Of a DNA stretch of 45,012 nucleotides, positions 16,218 to 23,439 are shown piece after piece. Both the position numbers and the translations under genes were made by a program. Source of the DNA: Dethiobacter alkaliphilus AHT 1 (GTDB taxonomy: Bacteria; Bacillota; Dethiobacteria; Dethiobacterales; Dethiobacteraceae); contig NZ_ACJM01000019.1 of assembly GCF_000174415.1 (NCBI RefSeq), positions 1 to 45,012 of the forward strand, given 5' to 3'. How positions within the stretch are numbered: position 1 is the stretch's first letter; each line of letters begins with the position of its first letter. The notes beneath the pieces were generated by a model. It was not told the origin of the DNA, made no database searches, and saw only the letters and a list, made by a program, of their open reading frames with translations.

Positions 16218-16694
16218 GTGACAATTGGAGCAAATCTATGGTTTCTCTGGCTGCTTCTCACCGTCTTCTTATTTGTAGCCCTATTCTTTTTGGTACCCGT
16301 AAAAAAAATCAGAGCATATCTACCCTTTGGAATTTTTTTGGGAGTGGGCCTGGCGGTGATTGTAATCTGGACGTTTCAGTTCTTCTTACAATACTGGGAA
16401 GTTACAGGGGATCCGGTAATCCTGGGGTTTACAACCCTGTTTACTCCCCTGGCCTGGATACCGCCCACAATCATTTTTGCCGCTTATTTTCCCAAATATA
16501 AACGCTGGTATAATGTTATCGGCTATGTGCTGCTCTTTGCCGTGGGTTCAATGGTTGTTCAGTATCTATTGGAACAGGTGGGGATGTGGCAAAGTTTTCG
16601 CTGGAACGTGCTGTGGACCGGGCTGCTGGCCACCGGAACCCACACTGTTCTCACAGCGGTTCTTGTACTGACCAAAGCCCATGTGCGCACCTAA
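16218..16694 (+). CDS. Small membrane protein with four or five predicted helices, unknown function
   Basis: A 158-residue hydrophobic protein that I cannot assign to a family. Helices are evident at about residues 7-28, 35-58, 68-90, 100-122 and 130-152, with short charged links (VKKIR, PKYKRWYN). GTG at 16218 lies 6 bases after GAGGGGG; an in-frame ATG at 16203 overlaps that site and is unlikely. It stands alone between the sigma-54 activator (divergent) and rubrerythrin (convergent). No catalytic motif is visible. Confidence 0.65.
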   Translation: MTIGANLWFLWLLLTVFLFVALFFLVPVKKIRAYLPFGIFLGVGLAVIVIWTFQFFLQYWEVTGDPVILGFTTLFTPLAWIPPTIIFAAYFPKYKRWYNVIGYVLLFAVGSMVVQYLLEQVGMWQSFRWNVLWTGLLATGTHTVLTAVLVLTKAHVRT

Positions 16695-16696
16695 AA

Positions 16697-16724
16697 AGCA
16701 CCGCCATCACTGGCGGTGCTCTTA
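16697..16724. terminator. Terminator of rubrerythrin (and the convergent membrane gene)
   Basis: A 10-base perfect stem (16697-16706 with 16711-16720) with loop TCAC. On the minus strand it is followed by a T run, so it mainly serves rubrerythrin. Confidence 0.85.
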
Positions 16725-16725
16725 C

Positions 16726-17280
16726 TTAAACAAAATGCTGGTATTTTTCCTGCTTGGCTCCGCAAACCGGGCATTTATCCGGCAGATTGTCTGCTGTGGT
16801 ATGGCCGCAGACTGAACAGACATAGACAGGCCCCAATTCCATATCCTTTCCCTGCTTAGCTGCGTCTTGAGCATCCTTAAACATTTTGGCATGGATTTTT
16901 TCTGCTTCAACGGCCCAGTGAAAAGAGCGCTCCGCTCCTTTCTCATTTTGGAATTTGGCAACTTCCATAAAAACCGGATACATCTGCTCCACCTCATGCA
17001 ATTCGCCGTCAATGGCGCCCTGCAGGTTTTCCACCGTATCTGTATGGCCAAAAACTGCGCCGGCAGGCACGGTAAAGTCGCCCTTTTGTTCTTTTAGCTC
17101 CTGGAAATGATTGCGGGCGTGGGCCCATTCGGCATAGGCGATGGCTTTGAACAGCCGGCCGATGTTGGGCTTTTTGTCCTTCTCTGCCGCCTCGCCCCAG
17201 ATCAGGTAGCGCATATGGGCCATACTTTCACCGCCATAGGCAGAGCGCAGGTAATCTGCAGTCATAGCATTCTTTACCAT
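16726..17280 (-). CDS. rbr: Rubrerythrin
   Basis: A 184-residue non-heme iron protein that reduces hydrogen peroxide in anaerobes. The ferritin-like diiron domain (1-145) has the ligand-bearing helices GGESMAHMRYLIWGE, EWAHARNHF, DGELHEVEQMYP and HWAVEAEKIHAKMF. The C-terminal rubredoxin domain has CSVCGHTT and CPVCGAKQEKY (two CxxC pairs), which bind one iron. Length is typical. ATG at 17280 follows AAGGAGG. It is a single gene with its own terminator; an oxidative stress role is from family knowledge. Confidence 0.95.
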   Translation of the reverse strand: MVKNAMTADYLRSAYGGESMAHMRYLIWGEAAEKDKKPNIGRLFKAIAYAEWAHARNHFQELKEQKGDFTVPAGAVFGHTDTVENLQGAIDGELHEVEQMYPVFMEVAKFQNEKGAERSFHWAVEAEKIHAKMFKDAQDAAKQGKDMELGPVYVCSVCGHTTADNLPDKCPVCGAKQEKYQHFV

Positions 17281-17297
17281 CGTTCATTCCTCCTTGA

Positions 17298-17813
17298 CTA
17301 ATTAGGCTTATAGATTGGGGGGATCTCCAACCAGCCTTTCATTTTACCGTATTTGCATAAGTTATTGAAAATTTCAAGCTCACCATTATAATGATCAATA
17401 TACATGTCCCTTAGAGCATCATTGTGCACACTTTTTGCGATACAGTCAGCCAAAACACAAAGAAAATGCTGGCATCCCTCAAAAATCTGCCGAAACATAA
17501 ACTGGTCGGAAAAGTTCATATTATCTCCCTGCTGAACAGTGCTTTTAGGAGGCCTTTTAACCATGGGCACGCCAAATATTTCACACTGTTTTTCCATATC
17601 GGTAATATGCTTGTTTAGCATAGCCATGCCCATACGGGAAATTATCTCTTTAAATTCTTTATCATGGGCATAATTAAAGTAGATATTTGTTTCTTCAATG
17701 CACTTGTACCGTGCCGACAACATGTTCCACAAAATCCCCGCTTCAATTATTGATATGGTGGGTTGGGTAGTTGTCTCTGCTTTACCAATATGGACATTGC
17801 CTACTTGAAACAT
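17298..17813 (-). CDS. DUF3231-family helical protein
   Basis: A 171-residue, mostly helical protein. The pattern SIIEAGILWNMLSARYKCIEE followed by HDKEFKEII and a second half with NFSDQFMFRQIFEG matches DUF3231 proteins of spore-forming Firmicutes, which have a ferritin-like helical fold and are sometimes linked with spores. The biochemical function is unknown. ATG at 17813 follows a G-rich site. A shorter, divergent paralogue lies directly upstream (17843-18322). It may share a transcript with that gene. Confidence 0.7.
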   Translation of the reverse strand: MFQVGNVHIGKAETTTQPTISIIEAGILWNMLSARYKCIEETNIYFNYAHDKEFKEIISRMGMAMLNKHITDMEKQCEIFGVPMVKRPPKSTVQQGDNMNFSDQFMFRQIFEGCQHFLCVLADCIAKSVHNDALRDMYIDHYNGELEIFNNLCKYGKMKGWLEIPPIYKPN

Positions 17814-17842
17814 TAAACCTGCCCCCTTCTGTATTGCCTATA

Positions 17843-18322
17843 TTATTTGACCAAACACTGCTCTTTTATCCCGGCACAAATTGCCTCCAACTGCTGCATC
17901 TCCTCAGTCATAAACTCTGCCGCCACCAACCGCAGCGGCAAACCTGTGACCGAAGAGCGAATTACATAACCCAGGCCGGTAAGGCGCTCCCATACCTGAT
18001 GCAAAAGCCCGCGGATAATACTGGCCTCATCTATAAAAGCTATTTTTTCCCCATCCACTGGATACGTTTTCGGCACCGGCAAACCTGAATTTTGCAGAAT
18101 TTCCTCCAGGCAGCCATTCTGTTTTTTAAGGTATTTTACCCTCTGTTCAAGAACAGCTTTAACTTCGTTGCTTTGTGCTCTTATTTGACTCTGCCTGCTA
18201 AACACTAAAAACTTCCTGCTCACCAGCAACAACTCCCAGACCAACGCGGCCTCCATCACGGACACACCACACATCTTTTTCAGACTGTCTTTGGCAAGCC
18301 CCGCGTTCTGTTGTATCTTCAA
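17843..18322 (-). CDS. Divergent DUF3231-like paralogue
   Basis: A 159-residue helical protein. Its N-terminal half (SVMEAALVWELLLVSRKFLVF, then QNSGLPVPKTYP) lines up with the neighbouring DUF3231 protein (SIIEAGILWNMLSARYKC, then EIFGVPMVKRPP), so the two are probably old tandem duplicates. The signature acidic residues of the neighbour (EET, HDxEF) are not kept. TTG at 18322 follows GGGGGG at about 7 bases. Function is unknown; the loss of conserved acidic positions suggests a changed role. Confidence 0.6.
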   Translation of the reverse strand: MKIQQNAGLAKDSLKKMCGVSVMEAALVWELLLVSRKFLVFSRQSQIRAQSNEVKAVLEQRVKYLKKQNGCLEEILQNSGLPVPKTYPVDGEKIAFIDEASIIRGLLHQVWERLTGLGYVIRSSVTGLPLRLVAAEFMTEEMQQLEAICAGIKEQCLVK

Positions 18323-18446
18323 GCAAATTCCCCCCTGTTCTTCTAATAATTAGCTTTCCCCAACACCCACATCTTATTTTCACAGCAGCTGTATATTTAG
18401 CGCTCTGATTGCGCAATTTAGCAGCGTCAGCATATAGAGGTGAACC

Positions 18447-19658
18447 ATGAGATCTCAGACGAAATGGAAATTAACCGCCCTCAGCTCTGTTACTTTTATC
18501 ATGGTTTTTGGCAATTCCATGATAATTCCGGTATTTACGCTAATTCGCAATGCTCTGGACATCTCTTTGTTTCAGGTTGCACTACTTGTCACCTATTATT
18601 CGGTGGCCGCCAGCATCTTTATACCGGTATTCGGCTTTATTTCCGATCATATCCAGAGAAGGTCCGTCATTATTGTGGCCCTGGCGTTATACGGCCTGGG
18701 CGGCAGCTTTATTGGCTTTTTAGCCCTTTTCTCCGACAACCCCCACATCTTTTCCATAATTCTAGCCAGCCGGGTTGTACAGGGCATAGGCGCTGCCGGC
18801 ATGTCTCCCATTGCCATGGCACTGGTGGGTGATATTTTTACCACCGAAGAGAGGGCTAAAGCGCTGGGCTTGATTGAAGCTGCCAACATCTTTGGCAAAG
18901 TAATCAGCCCCATCCTCGGTGCGGCCCTGGCCCTCATTGCCTGGTTTGCGCCCTTCTTCTTTTACCTGGGCTTTGCCATACCTGCTCTATTAGGTGTGCT
19001 TTTTATCATCTCTGAGCCGGACAACAAGCCCAAAACACCTTTTAAAAAATATTTTTCCGACTTAAAGAAAATCTTTACCAAAAACGGCAAGTTTCTTTGG
19101 GTCAGCTACTTTACCGCCTGGGTGTCGTTTCTAATTCTTTTTGGTGTTCTGGCCTATCTCTCCGATGTGCTGGAGACCCGCTATGACATGACCGGCATAA
19201 TAAAAGGTATAATTATCGCCATTCCTGTAACGGCCTGGACCATCAGCTCATTTGGGTCGGGGTATTATCTGCAGAAAAAAACAGACGGCCTGAAATATTT
19301 TGTAATCGCCGGCATCATTATGCTGGGAGCGTCAGCTGTAGCCATCCCCTATATGGAAAGAATCTATTTCTTCCTCGCCGCCGCCTTTGTCATGGGTTTA
19401 GGCGGTGGATTGGTTATCCCTTCGCTGACTATCTTGGTGACAAACTGTGCGCCCACAGAAGAGCGCGGCGGCATCATGTCTCTGTACGGCAGCATCCGTT
19501 TTTTCGGTGTAGCCGTTGGGCCGCCGCTATTTAGCTATCTGTTAAATCTCAGTCACCACGCTCCGTTTTGGCTCTCCGGCGCTTTAGCTTTAATCCCTTT
19601 AATAATCCTGATCCGCTTTAAAAATCAGGATATAATAAAACTTTGTAAAGCAGAATAG
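18447..19658 (+). CDS. Major facilitator superfamily exporter
   Basis: A 403-residue, 12-helix permease. Motif A of the loop between helices 2 and 3 is GFISDHIQRR, and helix 4-5 has RVVQGIGAAGMSPIAMALVGD, the drug-exporter (DHA1) motif C region. A repeat of motif-like sequence occurs in the C-half (NCAPTEERGGIMSLYGSIRFFG). It probably exports a drug or metabolite in exchange for protons; the substrate is not readable. ATG at 18447 follows GAGGTG. It is a single gene ending at a strong terminator. Confidence 0.88.
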   Translation: MRSQTKWKLTALSSVTFIMVFGNSMIIPVFTLIRNALDISLFQVALLVTYYSVAASIFIPVFGFISDHIQRRSVIIVALALYGLGGSFIGFLALFSDNPHIFSIILASRVVQGIGAAGMSPIAMALVGDIFTTEERAKALGLIEAANIFGKVISPILGAALALIAWFAPFFFYLGFAIPALLGVLFIISEPDNKPKTPFKKYFSDLKKIFTKNGKFLWVSYFTAWVSFLILFGVLAYLSDVLETRYDMTGIIKGIIIAIPVTAWTISSFGSGYYLQKKTDGLKYFVIAGIIMLGASAVAIPYMERIYFFLAAAFVMGLGGGLVIPSLTILVTNCAPTEERGGIMSLYGSIRFFGVAVGPPLFSYLLNLSHHAPFWLSGALALIPLIILIRFKNQDIIKLCKAE

Positions 19659-19659
19659 A

Positions 19660-19702
19660 AAAAGCGGGAGTGCTGATTTGTCAGCACTCCCGCTTCTTTT
19701 TA
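19660..19702. terminator. Bidirectional terminator between convergent genes
   Basis: A 15-base perfect stem (19662-19676 with 19681-19695), loop TTTG, T tract on the plus strand and A tract before it. It serves both the MFS gene and the zinc-ribbon gene. Confidence 0.92.
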
Positions 19703-20026
19703 TTTCAGATTTTCCAGCAGTTCTCTGGCCGCATCCGCATCCTGAGCCGCCACCTGCACTTCTACCGGACCGGTAACCGCATTGAACCCCCACTTTTGCA
19801 CCCTTTCACCCTTAGCCAGGTAACGAATTCCTGCATCCTCCAAAATCGATTTAGCCAGCATTAACTCACCAGTATCGCCAGGGACAAACACGGTCACCAA
19901 CTCCACATATTCCCCTTCGGCATCCTGCTTAGTTCGGAGATTATCGGCTTTTTCCACTAGGGATGTATAACAATCGGGACAAGCCTTAATCTCTTCATGC
20001 TCTTTCCCACATTTAGGGCAAAACAT
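19700..20026 (-). CDS. Zinc-ribbon plus DUF2007-like signal-transducing domain protein
   Basis: A 108-residue protein. Residues 1-18 form a zinc ribbon (CPKCGKEHEEIKACPDC). Residues ~40-108 resemble the DUF2007/putative signal-transducing domain (ELVTVFVPGDTGELMLAKSILEDAGIRY, then EVQVAAQDADAARELL), which is common in Firmicutes near regulatory or membrane genes. ATG at 20026 follows AAGGGTGAT; an upstream ATG at 20068 has no site. Function is unknown. An unusual structured element lies about 80 bases upstream. Confidence 0.7.
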   Translation of the reverse strand: MFCPKCGKEHEEIKACPDCYTSLVEKADNLRTKQDAEGEYVELVTVFVPGDTGELMLAKSILEDAGIRYLAKGERVQKWGFNAVTGPVEVQVAAQDADAARELLENLK

Positions 20027-20107
20027 TTTAATCACCCTTTCATGTTTGTTTATGCTAAGTTTCTCCAAACCTGACCCTTTCCCTGCATAACCAGTAAATT
20101 ATTCTAA

Positions 20108-20180
20108 CGCGTGCTTTTGATACTGGTTTCCTTAGCAGCTTTGCTAACTGCAAAGCGTTGTAATTTCCTAGCAGTATAAA
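20108..20180. repeat. Structured intergenic element, copy 1
   Basis: An inner hairpin GCTTTGC (20138-20144), loop TAACT, GCAAAGC (20150-20156) sits inside an outer helix ACTGGT (20122-20127) with AGCAGT (20170-20175), preceded by GCGTGCTTTT. A second copy at 39199-39266 keeps the architecture with a compensatory change in the inner stem (TTC/GAA against TTT/AAA). Confidence 0.7.
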
Positions 20181-20182
20181 GA

Positions 20183-20215
20183 AGAGCGGCTGCATTTACT
20201 GCAGCCACTCTTTTT
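20183..20215 (-). terminator. Terminator of the Spo0E-like gene
   Basis: An 11- to 12-base stem with one mismatch (AGAGcGGCTGCA with TGCAGCCaCTCT) directly after the stop codon. The T tract is interrupted, so it may be of moderate strength. Confidence 0.65.
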
Positions 20216-20422
20216 CTAGCGGACATATTTATAGCGTTTCTTCATCTGCATCAGGATAAGGTTATCTACAACTCTGCTTTGTCGCAAGGCCTGTGGGCTA
20301 TCCACACCATATTCCGTAACAATAAAATGCAGCTTTGCCCTTTCCAGCTCCAAAATATCCGGAACACTTTTCAGACAAACCGGAGACTGAGCACTATATT
20401 CCGTTAGTTCGTTTGCCAGCAC
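20216..20422 (-). CDS. Spo0E-like sporulation regulatory phosphatase family protein
   Basis: A 68-residue protein whose core (LERAKLHFIVTEYGVDSPQALRQSRVVDNLILMQMKK) fits the Spo0E family pattern of two helices with SQELD; here the motif reads SRVVD. Family members dephosphorylate Spo0A and delay sporulation. GTG at 20422 follows GGGGGGTG by 7 bases; the longer reading from TTG at 20440 overlaps the site. The key residues of SQELD are only partly kept, so activity is uncertain. It is a single gene. Confidence 0.6.
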   Translation of the reverse strand: MLANELTEYSAQSPVCLKSVPDILELERAKLHFIVTEYGVDSPQALRQSRVVDNLILMQMKKRYKYVR

Positions 20423-20582
20423 GGTAAAAACACCCCCCAAACTATATAACTATGTATGCTTAATGTTTTTTATGCACGAACATTAGGATATCCTATTTTC
20501 AAAGTGCATACAAGGGGAATTTTGTAGATTTATGTTTGTGCATTTTTTAATTTGCGACCAAAATGAACAAAACAAATATGAA

Positions 20583-20616
20583 AAAATGTTCCGGCAGAAA
20601 CCGGAACATTTTTTTG
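20583..20616 (-). terminator. Terminator of diaminopimelate dehydrogenase
   Basis: A 12-base stem (20583-20594 with 20601-20612), 6-base loop, flanked by A and T runs; it lies 3 to 6 bases beyond the stop codon. Confidence 0.9.
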
Positions 20617-20618
20617 TG

Positions 20619-21602
20619 CTACAGTAATTCTTTCATCAGCTGAGCCGTACTCTTAGGTGACAAATATGCAGGTGCTACATCAAAAACCGTTTTGGCACCG
20701 CTTTGCCCCTCTTTGTTCAGGCGGTAAGCCGCCCGGGCATAGGCAACCAACACGCTGGCTGTAAATTCAGGATTGCTTTGCAGCTTAAGGCTGAATTCAA
20801 TAATTTGCTTGCTGTCCCGGCCGCTTTTACCGCTACGAATAACAAAACCTCCGTGGGGCATACGGGCATGTTCTGTTTTCAACTCATCCTCACTGATAAA
20901 GTGAACCACCGTTTCATACTCGTCAAAATAGTTGGGCATGGTTTTAATGGTTTCGGCAATCTTATCCTTGTCCGCCCCATCTTCTGCCACCACAAAGCAT
21001 TCCCTCATATGCTTTTCGCGGGTGGAAAGCTCCGGATCTTCTCCGGCCCGGACCCGCTCCAGAGCCGATTCCATGGGAATGGTGTACTGTACACCGCCTT
21101 TTACACCTTCAATGCGCCGAATGGCATCGGAGTGGCCCTGGCTTACCCCTTTACCCCAGAATGTATACTCTTTGCCCACCGGGAGAATGGCTTCGGCGAT
21201 CATCCGATTCAGGGAAAACAGGCCTGGGTCCCAACCGGTGGAAATCACACTTGTGTTACCGTTCTGTTTGGCCTTTTCATCAACGGATGCATGATATTCG
21301 GGAATTTTTGCATGGGTATCATAGCTGTCCACAGTATTAAACATAGCGGCAAAATGGGGGCCCTGTTCCGGTATATCGGTGGCCGAACCGCCACATAAAA
21401 TCATCACATCAATCTTTCCCACATAATCCTTTGCCGTATCTATGTGGAAAAAGGGCACATTACCGGTTACAGATTGCATTGTTTCCGGCGCCCGCCGTGT
21501 AAATATGCCAGTTAGTTCAAAATCAGGGCTTTGCTGTAGAGCCAACTCGACTCCCTTGCCGAGATTACCGTAGCCAACGATGCCTACACGTATCTTTTCC
21601 AA
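20619..21602 (-). CDS. ddh: meso-Diaminopimelate D-dehydrogenase
   Basis: A 327-residue NADPH-dependent enzyme that converts tetrahydrodipicolinate plus ammonia to meso-diaminopimelate, a one-step route to lysine and peptidoglycan precursor. The Rossmann start is IRVGIVGYGNLGKGVELAL, and the family motifs DIPEQGPHFAAMFNTVDSYDTH, STGWDPGLFSLNR and FWGKGVSQGHSDAIRRIEGV are intact. Length is typical. TTG at 21602 follows GAGGAGG by about 9 bases. It is a single gene. Confidence 0.95.
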   Translation of the reverse strand: MEKIRVGIVGYGNLGKGVELALQQSPDFELTGIFTRRAPETMQSVTGNVPFFHIDTAKDYVGKIDVMILCGGSATDIPEQGPHFAAMFNTVDSYDTHAKIPEYHASVDEKAKQNGNTSVISTGWDPGLFSLNRMIAEAILPVGKEYTFWGKGVSQGHSDAIRRIEGVKGGVQYTIPMESALERVRAGEDPELSTREKHMRECFVVAEDGADKDKIAETIKTMPNYFDEYETVVHFISEDELKTEHARMPHGGFVIRSGKSGRDSKQIIEFSLKLQSNPEFTASVLVAYARAAYRLNKEGQSGAKTVFDVAPAYLSPKSTAQLMKELL

Positions 21603-21704
21603 TGTTTACTGCCTCCTCTATTAATTTTCTGACTTTCTATACTTATATGAAACTGCCTCTGTTTCCTGCATATACTAGATAATACATATTAACCAAATAT
21701 GAAT

Positions 21705-22001
21705 TTACTCTTTTTGGGGCTGCTTTATTCCCAATAAGAGCCTAACGGCACCGGGTGTGCCGAAAGGAATTATACCTACCCGGTCACCGGGTTTGATTCG
21801 GCCTTTTTCCAAAGCAGTGACATTGCCGTTGATAAATACCGCTTCCACTTCTTCCTCTGATAAATTCAGCATTTGCACCAGTTCAGCAGCTGAACATTCT
21901 TTTTTTATGGTATAGTAATAGGGAACAGGCCACTGCCTTTCGTCGTGAACTCTACGCAACTTGCCAAAGCACCTGATTTCTACCGCCTGCATTTCAGACA
22001 T
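21705..22001 (-). CDS. MoaD/ThiS-family ubiquitin-like protein
   Basis: A 98-residue beta-grasp protein. The pattern SAAELVQMLNLSEEEVEAVFINGNVTALEKGRIKPGDRVGIIPFGTPG matches MoaD/ThiS-like proteins. It lacks the C-terminal Gly-Gly needed for sulfur carriage, and instead continues to VRLLLGIKQPQKE. It therefore resembles the non-canonical MoaD-like (Mut7-C-type ubiquitin) group and not a true sulfur carrier. ATG at 22001 follows GGGGTG. The role is unknown; no molybdopterin or thiamine genes are adjacent. Confidence 0.7.
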   Translation of the reverse strand: MSEMQAVEIRCFGKLRRVHDERQWPVPYYYTIKKECSAAELVQMLNLSEEEVEAVFINGNVTALEKGRIKPGDRVGIIPFGTPGAVRLLLGIKQPQKE

Positions 22002-22163
22002 CTATACACCCCATTGTTCTTATGTTCAGACAAGTTATTTGCTTTCTTAATGTAGCCAAACAGGCGCTAACTATGTAAAAGGCGAAAATCAGCCATTTTA
22101 AAAGGACTATGGCGCCGTTTGTAGAATAGTACTCTAGATTAATAACCGAAAAAGGAGTCCTTT

Positions 22164-22823
22164 ATGAAGTGGATTAACAAACTGGAACGCAAATACGGCC
22201 GCTATGGCATACAGAATCTTATGCAGTTTATTGTGCTGGGAAATGCGCTAATATTTCTTTTAATGCAGATGGACCCCCGGATTCCTTCTCTGTTGGCTAT
22301 GCATCCGGTTCTGGTGATGGAGGGGGAAGTATGGCGCTTAATCTCATTTATTTTTATTCCGCCCACAAGAAGCATGCTTTTTGCTTTTTTTGTCCTGTTC
22401 TTCTACTACAGGTTGGGTACCGGCCTGGAGCATGAATGGGGAACATTTAAGTTCAACGTCTTCTACCTGGCCGGAATCCTGGCAACAGTAATTGCTTCCT
22501 TTATTACAGGTAGCGTGGCTAATGCCGCCTTTATCAACATGGGCCTCTTGTTAGGATTTGCCAGAATCTATCCCGACTATCCGCTCCTGCTCTTTATCAA
22601 GGTAAAATATCTGGCCTGGCTTAACTGGGGCTTAATCGGGTTTAATTTGCTTTTTGGCACTTTTCCCATCAGAATAATGTCTCTGGTACCGGTAATTCTG
22701 TTCCTGCTGTTTTTTGGCGGTGAACTCTCCACCGATGTGAAAATGAAAAGACAAATCCAACAAAACCGTAAGCGCTTTTTCTCAGAAATTGAAAAAGCAA
22801 AGAAAAATCAGAACCGTGAATAA
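22164..22823 (+). CDS. Rhomboid-like membrane protein lacking the catalytic serine motif
   Basis: A 219-residue protein with six predicted helices. The region FFYYRLGTGLEHEWGTFKFNVFYLAG matches the rhomboid/Der1 pattern around helices 2 and 3. Where active rhomboids have GxSG in helix 4, this protein has AFINMGLLLGF, and no clear catalytic His follows. A charged tail (QIQQNRKRFFSEIEKAKKNQ) ends the protein. It is probably a pseudoprotease or membrane scaffold. ATG at 22164 follows AAGGAG. It is a single gene with its own terminator. Confidence 0.65.
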   Translation: MKWINKLERKYGRYGIQNLMQFIVLGNALIFLLMQMDPRIPSLLAMHPVLVMEGEVWRLISFIFIPPTRSMLFAFFVLFFYYRLGTGLEHEWGTFKFNVFYLAGILATVIASFITGSVANAAFINMGLLLGFARIYPDYPLLLFIKVKYLAWLNWGLIGFNLLFGTFPIRIMSLVPVILFLLFFGGELSTDVKMKRQIQQNRKRFFSEIEKAKKNQNRE

Positions 22824-22853
22824 TCCGCCGGAAACCCGGCGGATTTTATTTTA
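22822..22853. terminator. Bidirectional terminator
   Basis: A 10-base stem (22822-22831 with 22836-22845), loop AAAC, followed by a T-rich tract. It separates the convergent rhomboid-like and DUF2680-like genes. Confidence 0.88.
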
Positions 22854-23315
22854 CTACCTGCGGCGTTTCCCTAAATCAGGGTAACCCTTGCCGTCCCATT
22901 CATTGATTTTTTCCGTGAAATGCTCAACCAGTTCCCGGCCCTTTTCTTCACTGATCTTACCTTCCTTAACTTTCCGGTTTACCTTTTCTGTTAAGTGGTT
23001 TAACAGCCACTCTTTTTTATCTTCAGGTTTTAGCTGATTAAACTCTTCCACTTTTTTTATCTTGGCATCCAGTTTTGCGGTGAGTTCATCGGCTTCCTGC
23101 CTGGTGATTTCACCGGCTTTATATTTCTGCTGTACTCTTTCCTTTTTCATCTCCAGCATTTTAATGGGATCGCGCTGCTCACGGCAAAGTTCCGCCACTT
23201 TTAGTGTACCGGCAAGCGGAGTTGGCGATACATTCACCGTGGGAGCAGCAACCACAGAACCGGCGGCCAAAGAAGTCACCAAAGCAGCGGTCAAAATGCT
23301 TTTCTTTATTGTCAT
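22854..23315 (-). CDS. Secreted DUF2680-like protein
   Basis: A 153-residue protein with a signal peptide (MTIKKSILTAALVTSLAAGSVVAAP, cleavage near residue 23-24). The mature part has two similar helical segments, KYKAGEITRQEADELTAKLDAKI and KEGKISEEKGRELVEHFTEKI, the repeated pattern of DUF2680 proteins of Firmicutes. It should be exported; it has no enzyme motif. ATG at 23315 follows GGAGTG. Function unknown. Confidence 0.7.
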   Translation of the reverse strand: MTIKKSILTAALVTSLAAGSVVAAPTVNVSPTPLAGTLKVAELCREQRDPIKMLEMKKERVQQKYKAGEITRQEADELTAKLDAKIKKVEEFNQLKPEDKKEWLLNHLTEKVNRKVKEGKISEEKGRELVEHFTEKINEWDGKGYPDLGKRRR

Positions 23316-23398
23316 AGCAACACTCCTTTCATTTCTTAGTATTAACGGAGATGCTATTTTGTTGTGATGTAATCATCCACTCAGTTTATAATTTTTAC

Positions 23399-23433
23399 AA
23401 AAAAAAAATGAACCACGGGACTTCCCGTGGTTC
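23399..23433 (-). terminator. Terminator of the TRAP transporter operon
   Basis: An 11-base stem (23410-23420 with 23423-23433) and very short loop, followed on the minus strand by a run of eight T. It lies just after the stop of the last operon gene. Confidence 0.92.
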
Positions 23434-23439
23434 AGCAAC

